A DNA stretch of 64,000 nucleotides from Lentibacillus cibarius (lineage in GTDB: Bacteria; Bacillota; Bacilli; Bacillales; Amphibacillaceae), in the NCBI RefSeq assembly GCF_005887555.1, contig NZ_VCIA01000001.1, positions 806,001 through 870,000 of the forward strand. The letters are read 5' to 3'. The notes below the pieces were generated by a model. That model was given only the letters and a program-made list of their open reading frames with translations. It searched no databases and was not told where the DNA came from. This document shows, piece by piece, positions 18,401 through 28,844 of the stretch (its first letter is position 1; every line of letters begins with the position of its first letter). A program made the position numbers and the translations under genes.

Positions 18401-18480
18401 GTTTTTCGCGCGAGTTTCTGCCTGGGCCGCGCATGTTTCTCGTTTTTCGCGCGAGTTTCTGCCTGGGTCGCGCGAAAAGG
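18401..18480. repeat. Two 41-bp tandem GC-rich units capable of hairpin formation
   Basis: Two copies (18401-18441 and 18442-18480) begin GTTTTTCGCGCGAGTTTCTG and continue CCTGGG; a third degraded part lies at about 18378-18400. In the second unit TTTTCGCGCGA (18444-18454) is perfectly complementary to TCGCGCGAAAA (18468-18478). The CG-rich composition contrasts with the AT-rich surroundings between the divergent MFS and SLC13 genes. It could be a dispersed repeat or a regulatory stem. Confidence 0.7.
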
Positions 18481-18583
18481 ACAATTGCTATTTTCAACAT
18501 TTTTCATTATAATGTAACAAAGAATGACAACGTTTGCATTCTTATAATTCTATCATTTGGGGGCAACAAAGGGGGAAACATAC

Positions 18584-20230
18584 GTGATAACCGCTACATG
18601 GGACTGGTTATGGGACAAACATAATCAGGCAAAGAAACTGCTGCAATTTTTTGCACGGCCGAATGAATCCAAGTTAGGATCTGAAAGCACACATCCGGAT
18701 TCGGCAACTGGTAATGGCGGGGATGGTGGCAACCGATCCTATAGACCTGCGCAATTAATTGGCTTATTTTTAGGTCCGATTCTTTTTCTACTATCCTTTC
18801 TATTTTTCCACCCGGAAGGACTGGGTAGCGAGGCCCAGGCGATTCTGTCCAGCACACTTTGGATCGCTGTCTGGTGGATGACGGAAGCTGTTCCAATTCC
18901 GGTAACATCCCTGCTTCCGATTGTTCTTTTTCCGCTAACCGGCGGACTGGACGTAGATGCAACGACATCTTCGTATGGAGATGACACTATCTTCCTGTTT
19001 ATGGGAGGATTTATGATTGCGCTTGCCATGGAAAAATGGAATCTCCATCGACGAATTGCATTGAACATTATCACGATGATCGGCACTAACACCGAACGAA
19101 TCATCCTTGGATTTATGGTAGCAACCGGATTTTTGTCAATGTGGATTTCTAACACGGCCACCGCCATGATGATGGTGCCGATCGGACTTGCTATCATTTA
19201 TCAAGTGTCCGACCAACTCAAAGACGATGACTCCATCGATACGTCTCCGGAAAACTTTGGATTCGGAAAAGCACTCATGCTGGCTATCGCCTATTCCGCA
19301 TCGGTCGGTGGCATTGCAACATTGATTGGAACGCCTCCTAATACGGCGCTTGCCGGGTCCATAGATAAGTTGTATGGCATAGAGTTGTCTTTCGCTAAAT
19401 GGATGCTGTTTGGCGTGCCAATCGCTTGGATTTTTATTTTTATCATATGGTTTTATTTGGTCAAAGTTGCTTATCCTTTGAAATTCAGTCAGCTGCCTGG
19501 CGGGAAAGAAGTCATTCAGAGCGAAAAAGATAAACTTGGTCGGGCTTCATACGAGGAAAAAATCGTCCTGACCGTGTTTACACTTGCCGCTCTGGCCTGG
19601 ATTAGCCGTTCATTCGTTCTAGCGGAAATCAATGAAAATATTAATGATGCGATTATTGCGATGACGGCATCAATCGTATTGTTTATCATTCCGTCTAAAA
19701 ACAATAAAGGTGACCATTTGCTTGACTGGAATACTGCCGTCAAACTCCCATGGGGAATACTCCTCCTGTTCGGCGGTGGGCTTGCCATTGCCAGCGGATT
19801 TAGCCAATCAGGGCTGTCGGAGTGGATTGGCAGTCAACTGAACGTACTAGAAAATATCAATCTATTTATCGTATTGCTTGTTGTGGCTGGTATGGTTATT
19901 TTCCTTACCGAAATCACATCTAATACGGCAACAGCAAACATGATGTACCCGATTATGGCTTCATTAGCGATTGCACTTGGCATCCATCCATTTGCAGCGA
20001 TGATCGCAGCCGGTGTTGCTGCATCGTGTGCATTCATGCTTCCGGTCGCGACACCACCGAATGCTGTCGTGTTTGGCTCTGGGTATTTACGGATTCCGGA
20101 CATGGCTAAAGCCGGATTCGCCTTGAATATAATCGGCATTCTGCTTGTCGGCCTTGCCGTTTATTTCTGGCTCCCTGTAGCATGGGGCCTCGACCTGAGT
20201 GAAATCCCGGAAATGCTTAAAACCAACTAA
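18584..20230 (+). CDS. SLC13/DASS-family sodium:dicarboxylate symporter
   Basis: One of the few plus-strand genes; 548 residues from GTG 18584, chosen for the AAAGGGGG site 9 nt upstream. After a polar N-terminal tail of about 70 residues come many hydrophobic helices, including the two family signatures SNTATAMMMVP and TSNTATANMMYP (the SNT motifs that bind sodium and carboxylate) and TPPN/TPPNAVVFGSGY. Such carriers import C4-dicarboxylates or related acids with Na+. The extended hydrophilic N-terminus is longer than in SdcS-like proteins. Confidence 0.88.
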   Translation: MITATWDWLWDKHNQAKKLLQFFARPNESKLGSESTHPDSATGNGGDGGNRSYRPAQLIGLFLGPILFLLSFLFFHPEGLGSEAQAILSSTLWIAVWWMTEAVPIPVTSLLPIVLFPLTGGLDVDATTSSYGDDTIFLFMGGFMIALAMEKWNLHRRIALNIITMIGTNTERIILGFMVATGFLSMWISNTATAMMMVPIGLAIIYQVSDQLKDDDSIDTSPENFGFGKALMLAIAYSASVGGIATLIGTPPNTALAGSIDKLYGIELSFAKWMLFGVPIAWIFIFIIWFYLVKVAYPLKFSQLPGGKEVIQSEKDKLGRASYEEKIVLTVFTLAALAWISRSFVLAEINENINDAIIAMTASIVLFIIPSKNNKGDHLLDWNTAVKLPWGILLLFGGGLAIASGFSQSGLSEWIGSQLNVLENINLFIVLLVVAGMVIFLTEITSNTATANMMYPIMASLAIALGIHPFAAMIAAGVAASCAFMLPVATPPNAVVFGSGYLRIPDMAKAGFALNIIGILLVGLAVYFWLPVAWGLDLSEIPEMLKTN

Positions 20231-20294
20231 AAAAGGAAAGCCTCGACCGATGCGCTCCCCTTAATGGGGATCCACATCACGAGGCTTTCCTTTT
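20231..20294. terminator. Convergent terminator overlapping a coding end
   Basis: AAAAGGAAAGCCTCG (20231-20245) is exactly complementary to CGAGGCTTTCCTTTT (20280-20294). It lies right after the SLC13 stop and includes the last codons and stop (20277-20279) of the convergent MFS gene, so one hairpin serves both transcripts. Confidence 0.88.
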
Positions 20295-21473
20295 ATTTTG
20301 CCGCATAAAACGAATGAACAAGACGTAAATAACCGGAACACACGCAATCGCTGCAATTAGCCCCGTCCAGCCAATCTGATTCCATAATGGCCCCAGTGCG
20401 GAACTGCCAAGCGACACGCCAATATAATAGGAAACAAGATAAAGACTGGAAGCACTGCCTTTATGATGGCTCACTTCCTCTCCGACCGACGAAGCTGTCA
20501 GAGAATGCGCTGTAAAAAAGCCAAGACACGTGACACATAGTCCAGTGGCAATCATCCATAGGTCGGGTCCCAGTGTCAGTAGCATGCCGCCCGCCATAAC
20601 AAACACGCCGGCAATCCGAACCGCTCGCAGACCGAAGTGACCGGCCAACCAGCCTGCAACTGGTGAACCTATCACTCCAAGGCCATAAGCCAGAAACATA
20701 TAGGAGATCACCTCTAGTGATAGTGAAAACGGCGGCGCCTCCAGATAAAATGGCAAATACGTCCACATACCGGTAAACGACAGCTGCAGCACAATACCTA
20801 GACCAAAAATTAACAATAGCGACGGATTTTTCAAATGGTAGGCAAACCACTTCAGATCGTTGGAAAAAGCATCCCGGCTCGGTTCGAAAAAGCGTGACTT
20901 CGGCAGCATGAGGATAACCGCTGCCAGAATGATAATACCAAGCCCTGCCAAAACATAAAACGCCATCTGCCATGAAAAATGGTCGGTAATGTAACCCGTC
21001 ACCACCCGTCCAACCATTCCACCAAGCGCGTTGCTGGATATGTAAAGCGCTGTTGCCACATGTACACGGCGTCGGTCAATTTCCTCACTCAAGTACGCTA
21101 AGGCAGCCGCCGGAAGTCCTGCCAGGGCAAATCCTTGCAGAAACCTCAAAGCCAGCAGAACCATAAACGAATCAAACAGTGGCATGACTACAAACGGAAT
21201 CGCCGAACCAGCTAAGGACAATTTGATAAAAGTCGTCCGCCCATAGCGATCTGATAAAAATCCAAGCACAATCAATCCGATAATCAGACCGGCTACCGTC
21301 AGCGATAACGACAGTCCCGAGGCAGATACCGACACGCCAAACGTTTTCACAAAAACCGGAAACAGTGGCTGCACGGCATACATACCGGCGAAAACGAAAA
21401 ACGATGCCAGTGCCAGACTAATAGTAATTCGCCAAAAGTGAACATTTGTAATCGCTTGTTCCCGCTGTCGCAT
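20277..21473 (-). CDS. MFS transporter, YnfM-like
   Basis: 398 residues with 12 predicted helices. Features are an N-terminal GMYAVQPLFPVFVKTFGVS segment and motif A-like GFLSDRYGRTTFIKL, as in the YnfM/AraJ-like group of efflux carriers. Substrate unknown. The gene's last six codons lie in the terminator stem shared with the convergent SLC13 gene. A separate MFS gene lies 113 bp upstream on the same strand. Confidence 0.82.
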   Translation of the reverse strand: MRQREQAITNVHFWRITISLALASFFVFAGMYAVQPLFPVFVKTFGVSVSASGLSLSLTVAGLIIGLIVLGFLSDRYGRTTFIKLSLAGSAIPFVVMPLFDSFMVLLALRFLQGFALAGLPAAALAYLSEEIDRRRVHVATALYISSNALGGMVGRVVTGYITDHFSWQMAFYVLAGLGIIILAAVILMLPKSRFFEPSRDAFSNDLKWFAYHLKNPSLLLIFGLGIVLQLSFTGMWTYLPFYLEAPPFSLSLEVISYMFLAYGLGVIGSPVAGWLAGHFGLRAVRIAGVFVMAGGMLLTLGPDLWMIATGLCVTCLGFFTAHSLTASSVGEEVSHHKGSASSLYLVSYYIGVSLGSSALGPLWNQIGWTGLIAAIACVPVIYVLFIRFMRQNKRKAS

Positions 21474-21585
21474 CTATTTCACATCCAATGACAATCAATC
21501 TTGTAAATGCCGGCTTAAACCGGCTTTTGTTTATTTATTCACCGTGAAATATTATTTCTGCTGAAAATGATAGATTTGCACCATG

Positions 21586-22812
21586 TTAATTTTCCCCAGT
21601 TTGAATCGTTTCCGTTTCCAATACGTAACGATCACGACCGGCACCTATTCCGAAAATCATAACCATCAGTATGACACTTATCAGCGTAATGAGCGGAACA
21701 GTCCACGCGTGTGTCACATCATATAAAAATCCAATAAACATGGGACCAACCGCAGCCAGTGTATACCCAATCGACTGCGCCATTCCGGATAGTTCCGCTG
21801 CATGCTTCGCGTTGTTAGCACGCATTCCTAAAAAGGCAAGTGCCAAAGCAAACGTTCCACTAAGCGTAATCCCCACCAAAATAGTGCTGATGACCATTGC
21901 TACAAATGAGTCACCAATCAATAAACCACTATAACCGCCAAGCGCAATCAACCCCATGACAAACACAATACTGCGCTGCGACTTCATTTTTCCGGCAGCA
22001 ACCGGGACGATAAAACTAGCAGGCAATCCGACAAATTGAGCAATTGAAAGCATCCAGCCAGCAGTCCCCATCGCCATACCGTTATCATGTAAAATTTCCG
22101 GTAGCCATGAAATCGTGACATAAAACATGAACGACTGCAGTCCCATAAAGCAGGCAACCTGCCAGGCAAGTGGTGACTTCCACATCCGATTGTCATGTAC
22201 ACCTACATATTTTATGTTGGCATCCTCATCGTCTTTGTTTTTTTTCGATAAGTATAACCAAATAATTATCCCCAGAACGGATGGTATTGCCCATACAAGG
22301 AGCGCTGGCTGCCAGCCCATTCCAAGCCCCTCCGCAAACGGTATGCTCAAACCGGAAGCGGCAGCAGCCAATGTACCCATCGCCGTTGAATACACACTTG
22401 TCATTAACCCAACTTTTTGCGGGAATTTCTCCTTTATGACCCCTGGTAGGAGAACGTTCAGCATGGCAATCCCCATGCCGATGAACAATGTTCCAGCGAA
22501 AAGAAGCGTCATCACTGAAATCAATCGTATGCTAATTCCAAACAATAGCAGTACAAGCCCTACTAAAAGCATTCGTTCATTGGAAAAACGATTGCCAAGC
22601 CTTGGAGCAATCGGCGACATAAGTGCAAAGGCTACTAGCGGCAGACTTGTTAGCATCCCCGCGCTCCAATTGGACAGACCGACATCATCACGGATCATAC
22701 CAATCACCGGGCCGACTGATGTGATTGCCGGACGCAAATTGAATGCGACAAGTACAATCCCTGCCACAAGTAAAAAACGGTATAACTGTCTTGTCGAATA
22801 ATCCTTTGTCAT
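21586..22812 (-). CDS. MFS transporter, CynX/NimT family
   Basis: 408 residues with 12 helices. The start VAFNLRPAITSVGPVIG is the hallmark of the CynX/NimT (cyanate / 2-nitroimidazole) family, with B. subtilis YycB a relative. Start taken at ATG 22812 (MTKDYSTRQL), which follows AGAAAGGAA; the frame extends 21 codons upstream without a site. Real substrate unknown. Confidence 0.82.
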   Translation of the reverse strand: MTKDYSTRQLYRFLLVAGIVLVAFNLRPAITSVGPVIGMIRDDVGLSNWSAGMLTSLPLVAFALMSPIAPRLGNRFSNERMLLVGLVLLLFGISIRLISVMTLLFAGTLFIGMGIAMLNVLLPGVIKEKFPQKVGLMTSVYSTAMGTLAAAASGLSIPFAEGLGMGWQPALLVWAIPSVLGIIIWLYLSKKNKDDEDANIKYVGVHDNRMWKSPLAWQVACFMGLQSFMFYVTISWLPEILHDNGMAMGTAGWMLSIAQFVGLPASFIVPVAAGKMKSQRSIVFVMGLIALGGYSGLLIGDSFVAMVISTILVGITLSGTFALALAFLGMRANNAKHAAELSGMAQSIGYTLAAVGPMFIGFLYDVTHAWTVPLITLISVILMVMIFGIGAGRDRYVLETETIQTGEN

Positions 22813-23155
22813 GTCTGAAATTCCTTTCTGTAAAGCTCTGCGGACGAACAGCAAGCAAACCACTTTAGAAACCATGCACCACGCATTTCCAAATAAGAAA
22901 CCTCACTGATATCCAATACAATTCCTTAACCTACTATAGCATAACGACCATGATTCAAAAAGAATAAGTGATTTTTGCATTGAGTAACGATTCTCATTGA
23001 AAAAATACATACGAAATAATTCACGAAAGACGAGTAGAATTACATAAAAAATTCCTTGCCGGAGCAAAGAATATCTGGACCACACTCTATTTCTCTGATG
23101 TTTCTGCTTATTTAGCGATGTTCAAGGCTATCTTTACTTTCATCCTTTTAAGCTG
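22813..23155. other. Intergenic region, nothing recognised
   Basis: About 340 AT-rich bases between the CynX-like gene and the LuxR-type regulator. No conserved ORF, tRNA or clear terminator was recognised; the promoter of the CynX-like gene should lie in the left part. Confidence 0.4.
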
Positions 23156-23791
23156 CTATACCACAAACCATTTATTCCTAATAGCCACTAGAGCTGCATT
23201 CGTTCTATTTGTTACATGAAGCTTTTTTAAAATTGATATCACATGGTTTTTCACTGTTTTGGACGATATAAATAAGTTTTCAGCTATCTTTTCGTTTTGA
23301 TTGCCCCTAACAATTTGCTCAAGTATTTCCCACTCTCTTTCAGTTAAAATTCCATTAGGACGCTTCACTTCCTTATAGGTTATCCTTAAATAGTCATCTA
23401 GAAGTATAGGGGACAGATGAGGATGAATATATCGTCGATTTTCCAGCATGTTATTTATAGCATAAATTAACTCGGTCGATTCCATTCCATTAAAGAAATA
23501 ACCTAAGAGCCCTAATTGAAATAACTGTGTCATCGTTTCATTTTCAACCTCAGAGACCCATACAGCTACTCTTTTCTCCAGTTTCAAACAATGTTTAATC
23601 AGTTCAAAAGCATTTATGTCTGAATCCATATCAATCACAATTAGATCAGCAGACTGCTCTTTTCCATAAAATGAATGAAGTTGTCTCGATCCATAAGTCG
23701 TCAATTTATGCCGTGGTAATTCTTGCTGCAAAACCTTTTGTATTCCATCCCGTAATATCCCTGGTTCTTTAATTAAAACAATGTTGCTCAT
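23156..23791 (-). CDS. LuxR/NarL-type response regulator with atypical receiver
   Basis: 211 residues: receiver-like domain (1-about 120) and LuxR helix-turn-helix (LTEREWEILEQIVRGNQNEK near 148-167, then SSKTVKNHVISILKKL). The phospho-acceptor position is present (IVID, D54), but the acidic pair that binds Mg2+ in DegU-like regulators is replaced by K8-E9-P10, so phosphorylation may be weak or absent. No histidine kinase is adjacent. It lies just beyond the terminator of the chemotaxis operon, same strand, and may regulate motility; this is inference. Confidence 0.75.
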   Translation of the reverse strand: MSNIVLIKEPGILRDGIQKVLQQELPRHKLTTYGSRQLHSFYGKEQSADLIVIDMDSDINAFELIKHCLKLEKRVAVWVSEVENETMTQLFQLGLLGYFFNGMESTELIYAINNMLENRRYIHPHLSPILLDDYLRITYKEVKRPNGILTEREWEILEQIVRGNQNEKIAENLFISSKTVKNHVISILKKLHVTNRTNAALVAIRNKWFVV

Positions 23792-23823
23792 GTTATTTTT
23801 CTCCTCGTTTTATAAGATTCTAT

Positions 23824-23865
23824 AGGTGAATGAAAATGGTATGGAAACCGGGCTTTCATTCACCT
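23824..23865 (-). terminator. Terminator of the chemotaxis operon
   Basis: AGGTGAATGAAA (23824-23835) pairs perfectly with TTTCATTCACCT (23854-23865), about 20 nt after the stop of the first mcp. It separates the che operon from the LuxR-type gene. Confidence 0.75.
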
Positions 23866-23884
23866 TTACATTTCTTCCTATTCA

Positions 23885-25903
23885 CTAAAGCCGGAATTGC
23901 CGTACCAGTCCATTCAGCTCCTGAGCAAGTTTAGCCAAATCGGTCGCGCTTGAAGCAACTTCTTCCATGGAACTGCTTGTCTGTTGGGAGGATGCTGATG
24001 TCTGCTCAACCCCAGCGGCTGACTCTTCAGATACTGCTGCGATTTCCTGGATGGAACTGTTCATTTGCTGACTGTTCACAGCGATTTCCGACAGGTTTTC
24101 TGACACTGATTGAATGCTATTTACAACATTTGTAACCGCTTCTCGAATGTTTTCAAATTTTTTACCGGTTGTTTGAACTTGTTCGGTACCTTTTTCAACC
24201 TCGGTGTAACCTACCTGGAGCGAATCGGTTACAGCAGTAGATTCACTTTGGATATTCGACACGATAGTAGTAATATCCGTAACCGATTCAGCTACTTGCT
24301 CTGCCAGCTTTCGGACCTCATCGGCCACTACAGCAAATCCTTGACCATGTTCACCCGCCCGTGCTGCTTCAATAGCGGCATTCAGCGCCAACAAATTCGT
24401 CTGATCGGCTATATCCTTTATAACAGAAACCAGTTTGGAAATCTCTTGTGATTGAGTATCAAGTCCCTGCACCTTTTGTACAGCATCACTTACAATTCGA
24501 TCAATTCTTTCCATCTGAATACTGGAATTTTCCATTAACTGACTACCTTCCTCCGTCATACTTAACACATCATTTGACGACTGTTTTATCTGTTCGCCGT
24601 TTTCATTTGCTTCTTGGACCTTCGTCGTAAATGACGTCATCACAGAGGAAAGGTCACTGGAATTGTTTGCCTGCGTTTCGGACCCACTTGCCAATTCTTG
24701 CATGGTGGAAGCGATCTGTTCCGCACCAGACTTCACTTCACTAGCCGATTGCGTCAACTCCTCGCTTTGACTGCTGACTGTTTCTGATACCCGCCCAATC
24801 TGCTGAAGTAAGTCCCTCATTTGTTCGTTCATGTCATTTGATGCTGTTATCAATTGTCCAATTTCGTCATCCGTTTTCCTTTCAATTGGTTCCTGTGTCA
24901 GGTCACCACTGGCTATTGCTTTCATTCGTTCCACTACGGTTTGAATCGGATTCGATATTCGACGTGTTATCACAAGCGAAACAGCAATCGCCACTGCAAA
25001 GACGATGGCAAGAGTGATACCAATAGGCAAGAGAATAGCTTGTGCTTTATTCTCAAATTCGTTTTTGTTAATGATTCCACCAATAGTCCAACCAGTCGTC
25101 GGATTCTTGAAATATCCAATTAATTTATCTGTTCCATTAGATTGAAAATCGACTGTACCACGTTTTCCCGAATCGGAAATCGTCTGATAGTAAGACGTGT
25201 TTGATATGTCTTCACCAATCCGCTCTTTATCCGGGTGAGCCAAAAGACTTCCTGAATTATCAATTAGTACAGCATTACCTGTATCACCAACTTCAACCTT
25301 ATCAATCATACTAAACAGAAAGTCAACGGACACATCAGCACTTATAGCCCCCTTTAACTCGCCATCGTTATAGTAAGCTTGAGCCGCGCTGACGACTGTT
25401 TCACCTGAAGCTTTATCAATATATGGTTCCGTCCAAATAGTGTTCCCTTCAGCTTCCACAGCCTGCTTATACCATGGCCGTTCCCTTGGGTCGTAATCCT
25501 CTCCTAGGTCAGAATTTGGATAAATAATTGTTTCACCTGATTTCTCCATTCCGGTCAGAACATTTTTAATAGACTCATTTGCATCACCGGTGTCCTTAAA
25601 ATAGTCAAATAACACTTGCCTCTCTTCTGACTGATAATCCGTAAGTATTTCTTTGGAGGTAAGTCTACTAAGTGTGTTGTCTATATTACTAAAAAATAGT
25701 TCAAACGTATCATTCATGCCTGTCATCTGACTCTCAACGTTTCCGGACAGTTCCTCGGTAGTTAAGTTAACACTTGAATTATAGCTTATAAGTCCAACGA
25801 CACCACCAGTTATTAAGATTAAAATTAAAAACGGCACTAGAATCCTTAACTGAATGCTTCGGTTGAAAAAACGTCCTTTTTTCACTTTTTTTTCACTTGT
25901 CAT
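23885..25903 (-). CDS. Methyl-accepting chemotaxis protein 1 (dCache sensor)
   Basis: 672 residues: short basic cytoplasmic N-terminus, TM1 (about 22-42), an extracellular double-Cache domain with [16 protein letters not shown] and [20 protein letters not shown] typical of dCache_1, TM2 (about 290-312), HAMP, and a signalling tip with the invariant [20 protein letters not shown]. Such receptors bind amino acids or other small ligands and control CheA. The C-terminal tail has no CheR-tethering pentapeptide. It is the last gene of the operon. A close paralogue is at 32240-34258. Confidence 0.95.
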   Translation of the reverse strand: MTSEKKVKKGRFFNRSIQLRILVPFLILILITGGVVGLISYNSSVNLTTEELSGNVESQMTGMNDTFELFFSNIDNTLSRLTSKEILTDYQSEERQVLFDYFKDTGDANESIKNVLTGMEKSGETIIYPNSDLGEDYDPRERPWYKQAVEAEGNTIWTEPYIDKASGETVVSAAQAYYNDGELKGAISADVSVDFLFSMIDKVEVGDTGNAVLIDNSGSLLAHPDKERIGEDISNTSYYQTISDSGKRGTVDFQSNGTDKLIGYFKNPTTGWTIGGIINKNEFENKAQAILLPIGITLAIVFAVAIAVSLVITRRISNPIQTVVERMKAIASGDLTQEPIERKTDDEIGQLITASNDMNEQMRDLLQQIGRVSETVSSQSEELTQSASEVKSGAEQIASTMQELASGSETQANNSSDLSSVMTSFTTKVQEANENGEQIKQSSNDVLSMTEEGSQLMENSSIQMERIDRIVSDAVQKVQGLDTQSQEISKLVSVIKDIADQTNLLALNAAIEAARAGEHGQGFAVVADEVRKLAEQVAESVTDITTIVSNIQSESTAVTDSLQVGYTEVEKGTEQVQTTGKKFENIREAVTNVVNSIQSVSENLSEIAVNSQQMNSSIQEIAAVSEESAAGVEQTSASSQQTSSSMEEVASSATDLAKLAQELNGLVRQFRL

Positions 25904-25946
25904 TTTTCTCCTCCTCCGAATATGAATTTTGTCTTTTTCTTAAGTG

Positions 25947-26303
25947 CTACAAGACTTTTTCCAAGGCTTCTTTAATCCGGTCTGCACTAAATGGCTTGAC
26001 AATAAAATCGTTGGCTCCTGCACGGATGGCTTCTAAAACCATTTCCTGCTGTCCCATAGCAGAGCACATAATGATTTTGACGTCTGAGTTCAGTTTTTTG
26101 ATTTCTTTCACCGCTTCTACACCATTCATCTCTGGCATCGTTATATCCATTGTTATTAGTTCAGGCTCTAATTCCTTATATTTTTCAACAGCATCCTGTC
26201 CATTCTCAGCTTCCCCGATAACCTCATGCCCAAGTTGAGTCAAATTGTTTTTTAGCTGCATGCGCATAAATGCCGCATCATCTGTCACAAGTATTTTCGT
26301 CAT
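25947..26303 (-). CDS. cheY: Chemotaxis response regulator CheY
   Basis: 118-residue single receiver domain with all key residues: D8-D9, phospho-acceptor D53 (ITMDITMPEMNG), S81 and K103 (FIVKPF). It carries the phosphate from CheA to the flagellar switch. Lies between cheW and mcp in the same operon. Full length. Confidence 0.96.
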   Translation of the reverse strand: MTKILVTDDAAFMRMQLKNNLTQLGHEVIGEAENGQDAVEKYKELEPELITMDITMPEMNGVEAVKEIKKLNSDVKIIMCSAMGQQEMVLEAIRAGANDFIVKPFSADRIKEALEKVL

Positions 26304-26316
26304 AGTACAATTCCTC

Positions 26317-26787
26317 CTATTCCACTTCTTCTTCAGCTGCTTCTTTCAATTCATTGACTTCTTCCAAATTTAAAATCTGATCCATTTCCAGTAAGATTAA
26401 TAGACTATCATCGAATTTGGCGACGCCTTTTATAAACGATTCATTGATTCCATTAATCACTTCCGGTGCCGGTTCAATCGTACTTGTATCAATATCCACG
26501 ACATCGGAAGCTTCATCGACGAGTAATCCAGCCTGTACATCTCCCATTTGCACAATTAGCATCCGCGTTCCCTTTTCACGTGATGTTTCACCAAGTCGCA
26601 GTCGCTGCTTTAAGTCAATAACGGGGGTAATTTCCCCACGCAAATTGACAACTCCTTTTATGAACTCTGATGTCCGCGGAATACTAGTTATGTTTTCCAA
26701 TTCCTCAATAGATAGCACTTCCATCACGTTAGCTCCATATTTTTGTTGATCCATCTGGAAAACAATTACTTTCATGGAATCTTCCAT
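26317..26787 (-). CDS. cheW: Chemotaxis coupling protein CheW (copy 1)
   Basis: 156 residues, two SH3-like subdomains, with VVNLRGEITPVIDLKQRL (residue about 49 onwards) as the family signature. It couples receptors to CheA. The ATG at 26787 (MEDSMKVIVFQ) follows GAGGAGG by six bases; the frame extends slightly upstream into cheA. A very similar copy lies at 34331-34792 next to the second mcp. Confidence 0.95.
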   Translation of the reverse strand: MEDSMKVIVFQMDQQKYGANVMEVLSIEELENITSIPRTSEFIKGVVNLRGEITPVIDLKQRLRLGETSREKGTRMLIVQMGDVQAGLLVDEASDVVDIDTSTIEPAPEVINGINESFIKGVAKFDDSLLILLEMDQILNLEEVNELKEAAEEEVE

Positions 26788-26798
26788 ACAAATCCTCC

Positions 26799-28820
26799 TC
26801 ATTTAATCAGTTCATTTGGGTCAATAATGAGCGACACTTGTCCATTACCTAATATCGTTGCACCTGAAATCGCGTACACATTTTTTAAATAGTTACCCAA
26901 TGACTTAAGAACAACTTCCTTTTTGCCAATAAACGAATCGACCATTAAACCGGTCATTTTATCGGCTTTTTTTATAATAACAACAGGTTGATAATTATTT
27001 TTATTCTCCACATCACTTTCTTGAACGTTGAATACATCCTGGAGTGAAACTAACGGAACAACTTTGCCGCGGAAATCCATTACCTTTTGCCGTTGGACGT
27101 GCATTATTTCTTTTTCTTCCAATAAAACCGTCTCAATAACGGAGGAAAGTGGAATGCCGTAGATTTCGTCCTGCACATGAACCAGCAACGTATTTAAAAT
27201 GGACAAGGTCAACGGCAACTGGATTGAAAATTTACTTCCTTTACCTGGTTCGGATTCCACATTAATATCCCCACCAAGCGCTTCGATTTTCATACGTACG
27301 GCGTCTAAACCAACACCGCGCCCCGAAATATCCGATACACTCTTCGCAGTACTAAACCCGGAAGCAAAGATGAATTGATAAACGTCTTCGTCCTTTAAAC
27401 TTTGGGAATGATCAGCGGACAATAATCCATTTTCAATTGCTTTATTAGCAACTTTTTCACGATTTATGCCTTCCCCGTCATCTTCTATTTCAATGAACAC
27501 ATGATTACCGCTATGATAAGACCTGAGCGTTAGGTTGCCTACTTCCGGCTTGCCATTTGCTAAGCGCTCTTCCGGTGACTCAATCCCATGATCAACAGAA
27601 TTTCGGATTAAATGAACAAGCGGATCACCAATTTCATCAATTACCGTTCTGTCAAGCTCCGTTTCTGCACCGACAATATTAAGATCAATTTTTTTATGTA
27701 AGTCCTTTGCTAGCCCTCGCACCATTCGTGGGAACCGATTAAAGACTTGTTCCACAGGCACCATACGCATCGTTAAAATAACACGCTGCATATCCTGCGA
27801 CACTCTAGCAATATGTTCGATGGTATCGGTTAGTTCCTGGTTTTTCAGCTGACTTGAGATATCCTCCAGTCGACCGCGATCAAGCACCAATTCCTCAAAC
27901 AAGTTCATCAAATGATCGATTCGGTCACTGCTGACTCGGATTGTCTTGGATGAAGCATGCTTGGATTTCTTTCCGGAAGCTTTTTCTTGTTCAGAGACAC
28001 TCTTATCAGATTCGGGCTGCGGACTTTTATGTTGCGATTTTTCTTCAGCTTGTTCCTCTTCAGGCGCTTCATTCCCGGCGTCAAACGCTACAATCGTCAC
28101 ATCATCAATCTCTGAAACAGTATGAATACGACTCTTGATTGATTCTGCTGATTCATTTGATAATAGAACAATTGAAAAGGACTGTTCAAAGGCTTCTGCT
28201 TCTAGTTCCTCAACCGTTGGAACCGATTTAATTACTTCGCCGAGCTTTTCCAACACTTCGAATACCATATAAACGCGTGCAGCCTTCAACATACAACCAT
28301 CCACAAGCTTCACGGTTATCTGAAAGGTACTATATCCCTGTTCCGCAGCTTGGTGAGCAACCGTCAACTGGTAGTCATCCAGTGCTAACTCGTTCATAAT
28401 CGTTGTTTCCTGTTTATTTCGTCCCCCTGATGATGTACCTGTCCCATTCTCAATCTGTTCAAGCTGTTGAACAAGACCACTGACATCTTTGCTTCCATCC
28501 TCCCCACTATTGATGGCACTGACCATTTCTTCTAAGTCTTCCAGCGCTTCCACTAATATATCAATGACTTGTTCCGAGACTGCCAGCTCGCTTTTCCGGA
28601 TTTTATCAAGCACATTTTCCATTTTATGTGTCAGGGACGCAATGTCATCGAATTCCATCGTCGCTGCCATCCCCTTCAATGTATGAGCCGAGCGAAAGAT
28701 CTCATCAACCAGGTCAAGATTGTCTGGCTGCTTTTCTAATTCAAGCAGATTATCGTTAATCGACTGGAGATGTTCATTACTTTCATCAAGAAAAATCTCC
28801 ATGTATTCATTTGTCTCCAT
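26799..28820 (-). CDS. cheA: Chemotaxis histidine kinase CheA
   Basis: 673 residues. Hpt domain with SAHTLKGMAATMEF (phosphoryl H near 47), P2 CheY-binding region, an acidic-polar linker (about 250-290), dimerisation helix pair, HATPase with HLIRNSVDHGIESPEER (N box) and DDGEGINREKVANKA, then ISGRGVGLDAVR (G1), and a C-terminal CheW-like domain. All catalytic boxes are present. Central kinase of this chemotaxis operon, between cheX and cheW. Confidence 0.96.
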   Translation of the reverse strand: METNEYMEIFLDESNEHLQSINDNLLELEKQPDNLDLVDEIFRSAHTLKGMAATMEFDDIASLTHKMENVLDKIRKSELAVSEQVIDILVEALEDLEEMVSAINSGEDGSKDVSGLVQQLEQIENGTGTSSGGRNKQETTIMNELALDDYQLTVAHQAAEQGYSTFQITVKLVDGCMLKAARVYMVFEVLEKLGEVIKSVPTVEELEAEAFEQSFSIVLLSNESAESIKSRIHTVSEIDDVTIVAFDAGNEAPEEEQAEEKSQHKSPQPESDKSVSEQEKASGKKSKHASSKTIRVSSDRIDHLMNLFEELVLDRGRLEDISSQLKNQELTDTIEHIARVSQDMQRVILTMRMVPVEQVFNRFPRMVRGLAKDLHKKIDLNIVGAETELDRTVIDEIGDPLVHLIRNSVDHGIESPEERLANGKPEVGNLTLRSYHSGNHVFIEIEDDGEGINREKVANKAIENGLLSADHSQSLKDEDVYQFIFASGFSTAKSVSDISGRGVGLDAVRMKIEALGGDINVESEPGKGSKFSIQLPLTLSILNTLLVHVQDEIYGIPLSSVIETVLLEEKEIMHVQRQKVMDFRGKVVPLVSLQDVFNVQESDVENKNNYQPVVIIKKADKMTGLMVDSFIGKKEVVLKSLGNYLKNVYAISGATILGNGQVSLIIDPNELIK

Positions 28821-28844
28821 GTAAGGATTCCTCCCTCCTGCTAA

